A DNA stretch of 64,000 nucleotides from Nocardia veterana NBRC 100344 (GTDB lineage: Bacteria; Actinomycetota; Actinomycetes; Mycobacteriales; Mycobacteriaceae), in contig NZ_BAGM01000052.1 in NCBI RefSeq assembly GCF_000308855.1, positions 38,041 through 102,040 of the forward strand, in the 5' to 3' direction. A program made the translations under genes and the position numbers. Below the pieces are notes generated by a model. That model saw only the letters and a list, made by a program, of their open reading frames with translations. It had not been told where the DNA came from and did not search any database. How positions within the stretch are numbered: position 1 is the stretch's first letter; every line of letters starts with the position of its first letter. This document shows positions 8,889-17,514 of this stretch, in pieces.

Positions 8889-9767
8889 TCAGTTCTCGCT
8901 CGTGGCCTCGGTGATCCGGGCGGCGGTCGCGGTGATCGCCGCGCCCAGTTCGGTGAGCCGGTGCGCCGACAGGCGGGTATCGGGACAGGCCACCACGGAA
9001 GCGACGACCCGTCCGGCCGCGAAGATCGGGGCGGCGACGGTGACGACCGCGTTCTCGGTCCCCAACTCGTCGGGCAGGTAGTCGATGGTGATCAGGTCGG
9101 TGATCATGCTGCCGAGCCGGTTGCGCAGCGGATCGGTGACCGGCGAATGGCGCAGGGCCGCAAGCGCTTCGAGGATCGGCGCGGATTCGTCGGCGAGACG
9201 TTCCACGGAATAACCGCGGGCCCGGACCGCGTCGAGCACCGCGAGCAACCGGTCCCGGTGGGCCGGGTCGGCGTCGGCCAGCCAGCGTTCGCGTTCCTCG
9301 GCGGGCGCCCAGGCGATGAATTCGCGCGCCACCGGTGGGGCGAGGGGCAGCCGCCGTCCCTGCCTGATCCATCCGACGGTGGGGGTGCCCGCGGTTTCGG
9401 TGACTAGGATGGAGCCGCCGTCGCGTTCGGCGAGGAAGATCGGAAAACCCTGGGCGGCAACGAAATCCCGCATCGGTGCCAGCGCCAGGCGGCGCAGGGG
9501 GAAGGCGGCTTCGGCGCGTCTCGCGACGGCGAGCAAGCCCAATCCGAGGCCGAAGTTGCCGTCGATATCGCGCACGGTCCAGCCGTCGGCGGTGAGCTGC
9601 GTGAGAACCGCATGCGCGGTCGCGCGGGACAGTCCGGTTTCGCGGACGATGCGCGCGAGCGAGAGGTGGTCGAGGGGGCGGCGAGACAGCAGCTCGATCA
9701 CCCGCACCACGCGATGGGTCGGTGGGGAACCGGCGGAGGTGGCGGGGGTGTCGGTGCTCTCGGTCAT
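8889..9767 (-). CDS. IclR-family transcriptional regulator
   Basis: A 292-residue regulator with the IclR architecture: a winged helix-turn-helix at about 20-80 (HRVVRVIELLSRRPLDHLSLARIVRETGLSR region) and a C-terminal effector-binding domain (about 95-285) with ARGYSVERLADE and VTVAAPIFA blocks. ATG 9767 is preceded by AGGAAGAG, which favours it over longer in-frame options. It is divergent from cysD with 181 bases between the starts, and two palindromes lie in that gap, so it probably controls the cysD-cysNC-DUF1214-SDR-sulfotransferase operon and itself. The effector is unknown; IclR proteins often bind small organic acids. Confidence 0.9.
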   Translation of the reverse strand: MTESTDTPATSAGSPPTHRVVRVIELLSRRPLDHLSLARIVRETGLSRATAHAVLTQLTADGWTVRDIDGNFGLGLGLLAVARRAEAAFPLRRLALAPMRDFVAAQGFPIFLAERDGGSILVTETAGTPTVGWIRQGRRLPLAPPVAREFIAWAPAEERERWLADADPAHRDRLLAVLDAVRARGYSVERLADESAPILEALAALRHSPVTDPLRNRLGSMITDLITIDYLPDELGTENAVVTVAAPIFAAGRVVASVVACPDTRLSAHRLTELGAAITATAARITEATSEN

Positions 9768-9870
9768 GCGCTCTTCCTGGGGTGGTGGGAGTCCGAGGTG
9801 GGGAGACGGGCGTGGCCACGCACGGCCTCTTGACCGACGCGCAGTTTCCCGCCTATCGTCGGTGTCACAA

Positions 9871-9898
9871 TATCGAACGATAGCGTCGAATATTCGAC
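9871..9898. promoter_or_regulatory. Twin palindromes, candidate IclR operator for the sulfation operon
   Basis: TATCG-AA-CGATA at 9871-9882 and the perfect 14-base palindrome GTCGAATATTCGAC at 9885-9898 lie two bases apart, roughly one helical turn and a half centre to centre. They are in the AT-richer part of the gap between the IclR gene and cysD, about 50 bases before the cysD start and about 105 bases from the regulator start. IclR regulators bind palindromes of this size, so assignment to the neighbouring regulator is a reasonable inference. Confidence 0.6.
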
Positions 9899-9948
9899 AA
9901 CGCAACCCGAGGGGAAGCGAGCGAATCGACGCGGACAAGGCGACTGTG

Positions 9949-10854
9949 ATGCGGACGGGATACGAGCTGTCGCATCTGTCGGCCCTCGAGGCCGAATCGG
10001 TGCACATCTTCCGGGAGGTGGCGGCCACCTTCGAACGACCGGTGCTGCTGTTCTCCGGCGGCAAGGACTCGGCGGTGATGCTGGAGCTGGCGCGCAAGGC
10101 CTTCTGGCCGGCGCCGCTGCCGTTCCCGCTGCTGCACGTCGACACCGGGCACAACTTCGACGAGGTGATCGACTTCCGTGATCGCACGGCGGCGCGGCTC
10201 GGCGCGCGGCTGCTGGTGGCGCGGGTGCAGGACGATATCGACGCCGGGCGGGTGACCGAGCGGCCGGGGGAGAGCCGGAACCGGTTGCAGACCACCACAT
10301 TGCTGCGCGCGATCGCCGACCATCGCTTCGACGCCGTCTTCGGCGGGGCGCGCCGCGACGAGGAGAAGGCGCGCGCCAAGGAGCGGGTGTTCAGCTTCCG
10401 AGACGAATTCGGCGCCTGGGAGCCACGCGCGCAGCGGCCGGAGGTCTGGAACCTCTACAACGGCAAACACCGTGCGGGCCAGCACATCCGGGTGTTCCCG
10501 CTGTCGAACTGGACCGAACTCGACATCTGGGAGTACATCGACCGCGAGGCGGTGGAACTGCCGTCGCTGTACTACGCGCACCGCCGTCCGGTCTTCCGGC
10601 GCGACGGGATGTTGCTGGCCGCCAATCCCTTCCTGACTCCGGGCCCGGACGAACCGGTGTTCGAGACGACGGTGCGGTTCCGCACCGTGGGCGATGCCAC
10701 CTGCACCGGCTGCATCGAGAGCGAGGCCGACAATCCGGCGGCCGTGATCGCCGAAACCGCGATCACCCGGCTCACCGAGCGCGGCGCCACCCGCGCCGAC
10801 GACCGCATCTCCGAATCCGGGATGGAAGACCGCAAGCGGGAGGGCTACTTCTGA
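9949..10854 (+). CDS. cysD: Sulfate adenylyltransferase subunit 2
   Basis: Catalytic subunit of ATP sulfurylase: forms adenosine 5'-phosphosulfate (APS) from sulfate and ATP with CysN. The protein has 301 residues, the usual CysD length. It shows the PP-loop [13 protein letters not shown] near residues 34-46, then [11 protein letters not shown] and [16 protein letters not shown], all CysD signatures, and ends [12 protein letters not shown] 9949 is used; a GTG immediately before it (9946) is equally in frame, with a weak AAGG ribosome-binding site. Its stop overlaps the cysNC start by one base (TGATG). It is the first gene of a five-gene operon ending with a sulfotransferase. Confidence 0.95.
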   Translation: MRTGYELSHLSALEAESVHIFREVAATFERPVLLFSGGKDSAVMLELARKAFWPAPLPFPLLHVDTGHNFDEVIDFRDRTAARLGARLLVARVQDDIDAGRVTERPGESRNRLQTTTLLRAIADHRFDAVFGGARRDEEKARAKERVFSFRDEFGAWEPRAQRPEVWNLYNGKHRAGQHIRVFPLSNWTELDIWEYIDREAVELPSLYYAHRRPVFRRDGMLLAANPFLTPGPDEPVFETTVRFRTVGDATCTGCIESEADNPAAVIAETAITRLTERGATRADDRISESGMEDRKREGYF

Positions 10855-12746
10855 TGAGCCGCAATCTGTTACGTCTCGCGACCGCGGGCAGCGTCGACGA
10901 CGGCAAATCCACCCTGATCGGCCGTCTGCTCTACGATTCCAAGAGCCTGTTCTCCGATCAGCTGGCCGCCATCGAGCGCGCCAGCGCGCAACGCGGCGAT
11001 GCCGCGACGGATCTCGCGCTGGTGACCGACGGCCTGCGCGCCGAGCGGGAACAGGGCATCACCATCGACGTGGCCTACCGCTACTTCACCACCCCGCGCC
11101 GCAAATTCATCATCGCCGACACTCCCGGTCACGTGCAGTACACGCGGAACATGGTGACCGGCGCGTCCACCGCGGATCTGGCGTTGATCCTGGTCGACGC
11201 GCGTAAGGGTGTGGTCGAGCAGACCCGTCGTCACGCGTTCCTGGCCTCGCTACTCGGGGTGCCGCACCTGGTGGTGTGCGTGAACAAGATGGATCTGGTG
11301 GACTGGTCGGCCGCGCGGTTCGACGAGATCCGGGAGGAATTCGCCGATTTCGCGGCGAAACTGACCGTCGGCGACCTGAGTTTCGTCCCGGTCTCCGCAC
11401 TGCACGGCGACAACGTGGTGACCGGCTCCGAGCACACCCCGTGGTACCCCGGACCGCCGCTGCTGCGGCATCTGGAACTGGTCCATATCGCCTCCGACCG
11501 CAACCTGATCGACGCCCGGTTGCCGGTGCAATACGTGATCCGCCCGCACGGTAGTGCTGCGGGGGACGCCGATTCCGCGCAGCGCAGCTATGCCGGGACC
11601 ATCGCCGGTGGCATCTTCAAACCGGGCGACGACGTGGTGGTTCTGCCCTCGGGTCGCGCGGCGCGGGTCGCGCGGATCTGGGGTCCGGGCGGCACCAAGA
11701 TCGACGAGGCGTTCACCGGGATGGCGGTGTCGGTGGAACTCGACAGCGAGGTGGACGTCGGCCGCGGCGATATGCTCGCCCGCCCGGGCAATCGGCCGCA
11801 TATCGCGACCGAGGTGGACGCGATGGTGTGCTGGTTCTCCGACAACACCGAACTGCGGCCCGGCGCGCGCTACAGCATCCGCACCGCCGCCCAGACCACC
11901 CGGGTGCGCGTGGACCGGCTCGACTATCGCCTCGACGTCAATACGCTGCACCGCCTCACCGACGCGGATGCCTTGGCGCTCAACGACATCGGCCGCCTCA
12001 CCCTGCGCAGCCAGCGCCCGCTGATGGTCGACAGCTATCGTGACAATCGCCGCACCGGCAGTTTCATCCTGATCGACGAGGACACCGATCAGACCGTGGC
12101 CGCGGGCATGATCCTGGCCCGTGACACCGGGCCGGAGTCGGTGCCGGACGCCTCGGCTGCCCCGGCGGTGGTTCGCGAGGACGTGGTCTGGCACAGCTCG
12201 TCGGTGGGGCGCGGCCAGCGTCCGCACGCCGGGGCGACGGTGTGGCTGACGGGCCTCTCCGGCTCCGGAAAGTCCACGATCGCTGTGGAATTGGAGCGTC
12301 AGCTGGTGGCCGCCGGCCGGCCCGCCTACCGGCTCGACGGCGACAATCTGCGGCACGGACTCAACGCCGATCTCGGTTTCACCGACGAGGACCGGCGCGA
12401 GAACATCCGCCGGGTGGCCCAGGTGGCCTCGCTGTTCGCCGACGCGGGTCTGATCGCCATCGTCTCGGTGATCAGCCCGTTCGCCGACCAGCGCGCCCAA
12501 GCGCGTGCGGTGCACGCCGCGAGCGGTTTGGACTTCCACGAGATCTTCGTCGACACCCCGCTGGAGGTGTGCGAGCGCCGGGACCCGAAGGGGCTGTACG
12601 CCAAGGCCCGCGCGGGCCGGCTGCCGGAGTTCACCGGTATCGACTCACCCTACGAACGTCCCGAACACGCCGAGCTCGTGATCACCCCCGACCACGGCTC
12701 ACCCGCCGACATCGCCGCGCTGATCCGGCGCGAACTGAGACTCTGA
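10854..12746 (+). CDS. cysNC: Bifunctional sulfate adenylyltransferase subunit 1 / APS kinase
   Basis: A 630-residue fusion. The CysN half (about 1-420) is an EF-Tu-like GTPase with GSVDDGKST (12-20), [12 protein letters not shown] and NKMDLVD; its GTP hydrolysis drives APS synthesis. The CysC half (about 455-630) has the P-loop GLSGSGKST near 466 and the APS kinase block [16 protein letters not shown], followed by IVSVISPF and [11 protein letters not shown]. It turns APS into PAPS (3'-phosphoadenosine-5'-phosphosulfate), the sulfuryl donor. Together with cysD it makes PAPS from sulfate inside the same operon as a sulfotransferase. No APS/PAPS reductase gene is present, which points to sulfation rather than cysteine supply. 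Confidence 0.95.
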   Translation: MSRNLLRLATAGSVDDGKSTLIGRLLYDSKSLFSDQLAAIERASAQRGDAATDLALVTDGLRAEREQGITIDVAYRYFTTPRRKFIIADTPGHVQYTRNMVTGASTADLALILVDARKGVVEQTRRHAFLASLLGVPHLVVCVNKMDLVDWSAARFDEIREEFADFAAKLTVGDLSFVPVSALHGDNVVTGSEHTPWYPGPPLLRHLELVHIASDRNLIDARLPVQYVIRPHGSAAGDADSAQRSYAGTIAGGIFKPGDDVVVLPSGRAARVARIWGPGGTKIDEAFTGMAVSVELDSEVDVGRGDMLARPGNRPHIATEVDAMVCWFSDNTELRPGARYSIRTAAQTTRVRVDRLDYRLDVNTLHRLTDADALALNDIGRLTLRSQRPLMVDSYRDNRRTGSFILIDEDTDQTVAAGMILARDTGPESVPDASAAPAVVREDVVWHSSSVGRGQRPHAGATVWLTGLSGSGKSTIAVELERQLVAAGRPAYRLDGDNLRHGLNADLGFTDEDRRENIRRVAQVASLFADAGLIAIVSVISPFADQRAQARAVHAASGLDFHEIFVDTPLEVCERRDPKGLYAKARAGRLPEFTGIDSPYERPEHAELVITPDHGSPADIAALIRRELRL

Positions 12747-12778
12747 ACCGCAGATCCGCCACGACACACAAGGACGAC

Positions 12779-14017
12779 ATGAGTACATCGACAGGATCGG
12801 CACCGGGCACCGACACCGCCGCCGGCAACGGACTTCCGGGCGGCGGCGCGCTCACCGAACCGTTCACCGCGGCGATCGCCGAGGCCGAGAAGCTGATCGC
12901 GGCAGCGGATTTCATCCACGACGAGCAGGACCTCGCCGAGGGTTACGCCTACCTCGCGGGCAGTATCGCCGCCTGCCTGCAGCTGTCGGAAACGCACGGC
13001 ACCAGCCACCCCTACTTCGTCAGCTCGACGGGTCCGCACGCGAAAATGGGCCTGGACAACCCGGATACGCTCTACTACCACGCCAATATCGAGCCGGGTG
13101 CGGAGTACCTGATCACCGGCGTCCGGGGCAGTACCGTCGACCTGAGTTTCCAGGTGCTGCGCGGCGACTACACCGCCACCGACGTACCCAACGGCGACGA
13201 CGCCTTCGACGATCGCCGGCTGCGGATCGCCGACGACGGCAGCTATCAGCTCCGCTTCGGCCCGCCGAAAGCCGATGCCGGACCGAACTATTTCGTCTTG
13301 GGCGAGGGCGCCTCGATGCTCGCGGTGCGCGAGGTCTACGGCGACTGGAACGCGGAGAAGAAGGGCAGCATCCGCATCGAACGTCTGGACACCGTCGGGA
13401 CCGCGCCCGCCGAACCGGGCGTCGACCAGCTGCGCAAGCGATACCGCGCGGCGGCGCGGGCGCTGGTGCAGCGCATCCACACCTGGTTCAACTTCCCCAA
13501 GTGGTTCTACCTGGACCTGCCGGTGAACACCCTCACCGAACCGCGGCTCACCCCGGGCGGGCTCAGCACGCAGTACTCCTCGGTCGGCCACTTCGATCTC
13601 GACGACGACCAGGCGCTGGTGATCACCGTGCCGAAATCCGATGCGCCCTATCAGGGTTTCCAGCTCGGCAGCCGCTGGTACATCTCCCTCGACTACGTCA
13701 ACCATCAGACCAGCCTGAACAGCGCGCAGGCGCAGGTCGATCCGGACGGGATGATCCGCATGGTGGTCTCGGCGCGCAACCCGGGCATCACCAATTGGAT
13801 CGAGACGACCGGACGCCGCCGCGGCATCCTGCAGTTCCGTTGGCAGCGCGTCGCCCGGGAGATGACTCCCGCGGACGGGCCGCAGTTCGCCCTCGTGCCG
13901 TTCGACGAGGTGGCGGCGCAGCTGCCGCACTACGACCTCAACCGCATCGACGAGGCGGGCTGGCGGGCGCGCATCGCCGACCGCCAGCGCGGTTTCGCCG
14001 ATCGGATGCTCGGATGA
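12779..14017 (+). CDS. DUF1214 domain protein in sulfation operon
   Basis: A 412-residue protein of unknown function. The C-terminal part (about 270-390) matches my recollection of DUF1214: YQGFQLGSRWYISLDYVNHQ, then MVVSARNPGITNWIETTG and ILQFRWQRV. The N-terminal half (about 30-260) contains HPYFVSSTGPHAKMGLDNPDTLYYHANIEPG-like sequence typical of the same protein group. No signal peptide or membrane helix is visible. The start ATG 12779 follows AAGGA by five bases. It overlaps the SDR gene by four bases (ATGA), so the two are translationally coupled. From memory, M. tuberculosis Rv3531c-Rv3530c-Rv3529c has a similar hypothetical-SDR-sulfotransferase order. Confidence 0.8.
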   Translation: MSTSTGSAPGTDTAAGNGLPGGGALTEPFTAAIAEAEKLIAAADFIHDEQDLAEGYAYLAGSIAACLQLSETHGTSHPYFVSSTGPHAKMGLDNPDTLYYHANIEPGAEYLITGVRGSTVDLSFQVLRGDYTATDVPNGDDAFDDRRLRIADDGSYQLRFGPPKADAGPNYFVLGEGASMLAVREVYGDWNAEKKGSIRIERLDTVGTAPAEPGVDQLRKRYRAAARALVQRIHTWFNFPKWFYLDLPVNTLTEPRLTPGGLSTQYSSVGHFDLDDDQALVITVPKSDAPYQGFQLGSRWYISLDYVNHQTSLNSAQAQVDPDGMIRMVVSARNPGITNWIETTGRRRGILQFRWQRVAREMTPADGPQFALVPFDEVAAQLPHYDLNRIDEAGWRARIADRQRGFADRMLG

Positions 14018-14805
14018 GCGCCGGAGTGGGCCTGCTGGCCGACAAGGTGATCGTGATCAGCGGTGTGGGTCCCGGGCTGGGCCGCTCGCTGTGCGTGCAG
14101 GCGGCCGCCGCCGGTGCGAAGGTGGTGCTGGCCGCGCGCACCGAATCGCGGCTGCGGGAGGTGGCCGACGAGATCGACAGCGCGGGTGGCACCAGCCTGA
14201 TCGTGCCGACCGACATCACCGACGACGCCGCGGTGGCGAATCTGGTCGAGCGCACGGTCGAGACCTTCGGCCGGGTCGACGCGCTGATCAACAACGCCTT
14301 CGCGATGCCGTCGATGAAACCGCTGGAGCGCACCGACTTTCAGCAGATCAGCGACAGCCTGGAGTTGACCGTGCTCGGCACGCTGCGGGCCACCCAGGCC
14401 TTCACCGACGAACTGGCCAAGACCCGCGGCGCGGTGGTGATGATCAATTCGTCGGTGCTGCGGCACTCCGAACCGCGCTACGGCAGTTACAAGGTCGCCA
14501 AATCGGCGCTGCTGGCGATGTCGCAGACGCTGGCAACCGAGTTGGGCGCCAAGGGTATCCGGGTCAACAGTGTGGCGCCCGGCTACATCTGGGCCGATCA
14601 GTTGAAGTGGTATTTCGGTGAGGTCGCCAAGAAATACGGCATCACGGTCGAGCAGGTGTACGAGCAGACCGCCTCCCGGTCGGATCTCAAACGTCTGCCC
14701 GAACCGGACGAGATCGCCAGGGCCGTGGTCTTTCTCGCCTCCGAGTGGGCCAGCGCCATCACCGGCCAGACCCTCGACGTCAACTGCGGCGAATACCACG
14801 CGTGA
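14014..14805 (+). CDS. Short-chain dehydrogenase/reductase in sulfation operon
   Basis: A 263-residue classical SDR. The cofactor loop is ISGVGPGLGRS (residues 14-24), with Ser where TGxxxGxG has Thr. The NNAG block is NNAF, an uncommon variant, and the catalytic Ser and Tyr-Lys are in MINSSV and YGSYKVAKSA. The C-terminus ITGQTLDVNCGEYHA is FabG-like. The reaction is presumably oxidation or reduction of a hydroxyl on the compound that is later sulfated, but this is inference from context. It overlaps DUF1214 by four bases and precedes the sulfotransferase by 37 bases. Confidence 0.88.
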   Translation: MSAGVGLLADKVIVISGVGPGLGRSLCVQAAAAGAKVVLAARTESRLREVADEIDSAGGTSLIVPTDITDDAAVANLVERTVETFGRVDALINNAFAMPSMKPLERTDFQQISDSLELTVLGTLRATQAFTDELAKTRGAVVMINSSVLRHSEPRYGSYKVAKSALLAMSQTLATELGAKGIRVNSVAPGYIWADQLKWYFGEVAKKYGITVEQVYEQTASRSDLKRLPEPDEIARAVVFLASEWASAITGQTLDVNCGEYHA

Positions 14806-14842
14806 GTTCGCGGCGCCGCTTCGCATTCAGTAAGGACAATTC

Positions 14843-15979
14843 ATGACTGCACGCACGAATGTCGGGACCGTCGACGACTTGCACGCGTCGGCCACCAAGT
14901 TCTGCGGCCTCACCGATTTCGGCGACGACGACTACACCGAGGCGCTCGGTGTGCTGCTCGACTCCTACCAGCGCGACGCCGACCTCACCGAGCTCGGTTC
15001 CAAGATGAATCGCTACTTCCTGCGCGGCGCGCTGGTCGCCCGGGCGCTGAGCGAGGCGTCCTGGAAGGCCAATCCCGGGTACGCCGAGACGAAGATCGAG
15101 CGGCCGATCTTCGTCACCGGCCTGCCCCGCACCGGCACCACCGCCCTGCACCGCCTGCTGGCCGCCGACCCGCAACATCAGGCGCTGGAGATGTGGCTGG
15201 CCGAACTGCCGCAGCCGCGCCCACCGCGCGAGACCTGGGCCGACAATCCGGTGTTCCAGCGGATCGACGCCGGATTCGCCCAGCATCACATCGAGAATCC
15301 GGAATTCATGGGCCTGCACTACATGAGTGCCGCTGAGGTGGAGGAATGCTGGCAGTTGTTGCGCCAGACCGTGAAATCCATCGCCTACGAATCGCTGGCC
15401 TATCTGCCGACCTATTCGCGGTGGTTGCAGAAGCAGGAGTGGACCAACGCCTATCAGCGGCACAAGCGCAATCTGCAGCTGATCGGGATGGGTGATTCGA
15501 GAGGCTGGGTGCTGAAGAATCCCAGCCACCTGTTCGCCCTGGACGCGTTGCTGGAGGTGTATCCGGACGCGCTGATCATCCAGACCCACCGCGACCCGGT
15601 GACCATCGTCGCCTCCTCGTGCAGTCTCTCCGAGCAGGCGACCAAGGGGTGGTCGAACACCTTCGTCGGGGAGACCATCGGCCGCACCCAGCTCGAGTTG
15701 TGGTCGCGTGGTCTGCGCGAATTCAATTCAGCGCGAGCGCGATACAACCCCGACCAGTTCCTCGACATCCAATTCGAGGATCTGCGGGCCGATCCCTTCG
15801 GCACCGTCGAGAAGATCTATTCGACCTTCGGGCTGGATTACACCGAGTCGGCGCGCGCCGCGATGCGGGCCCTCGACGAGGAGAGCAAATCCGGTGCTCG
15901 CAAGCCCGCGCACACGTATTCGCTGGCCGACTACGGCCTGACCGAGGACGAGGTGCGGTCGGTCTTCGCCGACCTCTGA
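14843..15979 (+). CDS. PAPS-dependent sulfotransferase
   Basis: A 378-residue sulfotransferase of the bacterial Sulfotransfer_3 type. The 5'-phosphosulfate loop GLPRTGTTALHRLL lies at residues 93-106 and the 3'-phosphate-binding segment THRDPVTIVASSCSL near 246-260. KNPSHLFALDAL and DIQFEDLRADP complete the family pattern. It should transfer sulfate from PAPS to an alcohol acceptor in the cytoplasm. AAGGA stands six bases before ATG 14843. It is the last gene of the cysD operon, so the donor is made by its own operon partners. Its 3' end overlaps the convergent ArsR gene by 49 bases. The acceptor is unknown: lipid, sterol or quinone are all possible. Confidence 0.9.
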   Translation: MTARTNVGTVDDLHASATKFCGLTDFGDDDYTEALGVLLDSYQRDADLTELGSKMNRYFLRGALVARALSEASWKANPGYAETKIERPIFVTGLPRTGTTALHRLLAADPQHQALEMWLAELPQPRPPRETWADNPVFQRIDAGFAQHHIENPEFMGLHYMSAAEVEECWQLLRQTVKSIAYESLAYLPTYSRWLQKQEWTNAYQRHKRNLQLIGMGDSRGWVLKNPSHLFALDALLEVYPDALIIQTHRDPVTIVASSCSLSEQATKGWSNTFVGETIGRTQLELWSRGLREFNSARARYNPDQFLDIQFEDLRADPFGTVEKIYSTFGLDYTESARAAMRALDEESKSGARKPAHTYSLADYGLTEDEVRSVFADL

Positions 15980-16317
15980 TTCCGCTCGACGGTCGCGTCC
16001 GCCGAATCCCGGATCTCGGCCCGGAGCAGGTCGATCAGCGCCGGGAAGCGCTGTTCCAGCTCGGCCCGGCGCAGCTGGGCCATATTGCTGTTGCCGCGAT
16101 CGACCTGACGAATCAGACCGGCCTGCCGAAGCACTCGAAAATGGTGCGTGAGTGTGGATTTGGATACCGGCAGACCGAACGAGCTGCAGGGCCGTTCGGT
16201 TCCGTCGGGTTCGGCCAGCAGGGTGAGGACCACCCGGCGCCGGTGCCGGTCCGCGAGTGCGGCGAACACCGCGCCCAGATCGATGTCCTCCGGTGCGGGC
16301 TCGGTCGTATCGGGCAT
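15931..16317 (-). CDS. ArsR-family (winged-helix) regulator
   Basis: A 128-residue DNA-binding protein with the ArsR fold: DLGAVFAALADRHRRRVVLTLL opens the domain and SKSTLTHHFRVLRQAGLI is the recognition helix region (about 50-72). There is no clear metal-binding CxC motif on helix 3, so it probably senses an organic signal or redox state. ATG 16317 (MPDTT) has GGGAG six bases upstream; the ATG at 16329 has poorer spacing. It is divergent from a monooxygenase-like gene 63 bases away, with inverted repeats filling the gap, so it very likely represses that gene and itself. Its 3' end overlaps the sulfotransferase gene. Confidence 0.9.
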   Translation of the reverse strand: MPDTTEPAPEDIDLGAVFAALADRHRRRVVLTLLAEPDGTERPCSSFGLPVSKSTLTHHFRVLRQAGLIRQVDRGNSNMAQLRRAELEQRFPALIDLLRAEIRDSADATVERNQRSAKTDRTSSSVRP

Positions 16318-16333
16318 GGCATCTCCCATTCCT

Positions 16334-16401
16334 AAGGTATGGCTTGCATCGTACCTTTGGGACGGCTACCGTCCCAAGGTATGACAGAGTTCGTACCTAA
16401 G
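16334..16401. promoter_or_regulatory. Inverted-repeat operator cluster between ArsR and monooxygenase genes
   Basis: AAGGTA (16334-16339) and TACCTT (16352-16357) form an inverted repeat with a 12-base spacer. TTGGGACGG-CTA-CCGTCCCAA (16357-16377) is a perfect 9-base hairpin or palindrome, and another AAGGTA (16376-16381) runs into the ATG of the monooxygenase gene. A related TACCTAAG element lies inside that gene at 16394-16401. Overlap with the start codon suggests a bound repressor would block transcription of a leaderless or near-leaderless message. Confidence 0.6.
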
Positions 16402-16722
16402 ACCGAGACGCCCTATGCCCTGGTCGGCTTCGCCCGCCCCAAGCCGGAACGGGCCGCCGAACTTCGCGAGTTGCTGTTGTCGTTCGTCGCGCCGACGCGA
16501 AGCGAACCCGGTGCGCTCGAATACCACTTCCACGAGGACACGAACGAGCCCGGCACCTTCGTCTTCTACGAGGTCTGGCGATCGAAGGACGACCTGGACC
16601 GGCATCTGGCGCTGCCGCATATGAAGCGGTTCTGGGACAACCGGATGGACTACCTTCGGCAGGATCTCGAAATCCGCTGGTTGACCATGCACAGCCCGTA
16701 CCCGCGGCCGGTCGCCGCGTAG
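16381..16722 (+). CDS. Antibiotic-biosynthesis-monooxygenase (ABM) domain protein
   Basis: A 113-residue single-domain protein of the ABM/YgiN fold. Typical features are YALVGFARPKPERAAELRELLLSFV, the EPGALEYHFHEDTNEPGTFVFYEVWRS core (His and Glu residues lining the usual pocket) and HLALPHMKRFWD. Members are cofactor-free quinol monooxygenases or heme-degrading-like proteins. The ATG at 16381 is embedded in the operator cluster and has no separate ribosome-binding site. A TANNNT hexamer (TACCGT, 16367-16372) 14 bases upstream suggests a leaderless message. Control by the adjacent ArsR protein is inferred from layout. Confidence 0.85.
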   Translation: MTEFVPKTETPYALVGFARPKPERAAELRELLLSFVAPTRSEPGALEYHFHEDTNEPGTFVFYEVWRSKDDLDRHLALPHMKRFWDNRMDYLRQDLEIRWLTMHSPYPRPVAA

Positions 16723-16765
16723 TCACGGGTATCAACCTCGGAAGCCGGGCCCGGGCGGTCCGCAA

Positions 16766-17437
16766 TCACGCTCGCCCGTCGGCGGATTTCTCCCGGCGGC
16801 GGGCGCGGCGCTGCTGGATGGCGGCGAATCGGAGCTCCAGGCCCGCGACGAACGATTCCAGCGCCAATTCGAAACTCTCCGCGTCGATTTCGTCGGCCTT
16901 GGCGCGCAGCAGATGGGCCTGCTCGAGGTGGGGGTAACGGTCGCGGTAGACCTGCACATCGTCGACGAAGCCGCGGGAGAACGAGCCGATGGTGGAGCCC
17001 ATCACGACGTAACGGGTGGCGGCGCCGATCATGGTGGCCTGGCGCGGTGGCCAGCCGGCGCCGACCAGGCCGCCGTGCACCGCATCGGCGGCGCGCAGAT
17101 TCTCGTCGCGCTTCCCGGGGCCGGCGGCGAGGTAGGGCACGAAATTCGGGTGCCGGACCAGGGCGGCGCGATACGAGCGCGCCCATGAGATCAGCCCGGT
17201 TCGCCAGTCGGCGGTTTCGAAGGCCGACGCGTCCACATGGGACATGATCCCGGCGGCGATGTCGTCGAGCAGGTCGTCCTTGGTGGGGTAGTGGCCGTAC
17301 AGCGAGGCGGCTCGAACGCCCAGTTCGGCCGCCAATTTCCGCATCGACAGCTCGGACAGTCCGTCGCGGTCGATCAGCTCCAGTGCCGCCTCGCGGATGC
17401 GTTCGCGACTCAGCAGCGGTACCCGTGGCCGGGGCAT
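16766..17437 (-). CDS. TetR-family transcriptional repressor
   Basis: A 223-residue TetR regulator. The N-terminal helix-turn-helix is clear: SRERIREAALELIDRDGLSELSMRKLAAELGVRAASLYGHYPTKDDLL-type sequence (about residues 9-55). The C-terminal ligand domain includes GAATRYVVMGSTIGSFSRGF, as in TetR_C_1 members. The ATG at 17437 has a perfect AAGGAGG ribosome-binding site, which rejects a TTG 15 codons upstream. A 48-base inverted repeat lies between this gene and the divergent acyl-CoA dehydrogenase operon. The likely inducer is an acyl-CoA intermediate of that pathway, by analogy with other fatty-acid TetR regulators. Confidence 0.9.
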   Translation of the reverse strand: MPRPRVPLLSRERIREAALELIDRDGLSELSMRKLAAELGVRAASLYGHYPTKDDLLDDIAAGIMSHVDASAFETADWRTGLISWARSYRAALVRHPNFVPYLAAGPGKRDENLRAADAVHGGLVGAGWPPRQATMIGAATRYVVMGSTIGSFSRGFVDDVQVYRDRYPHLEQAHLLRAKADEIDAESFELALESFVAGLELRFAAIQQRRARRREKSADGRA

Positions 17438-17514
17438 GCGCGCCACCTCCTTCGCCGCGAATCCGATCCGTGCCGAGGTCAACCTACACGGTCGGCGACG
17501 GGGCTCTTGAATAT

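Noticed and set aside
9949..12746. cysDNC as part of assimilatory sulfate reduction
   Set aside because: No cysH, sulfite reductase or sulfate transporter accompanies it, and it is coupled to a sulfotransferase, so sulfation is the more economical reading. An assimilatory role through genes elsewhere cannot be excluded.
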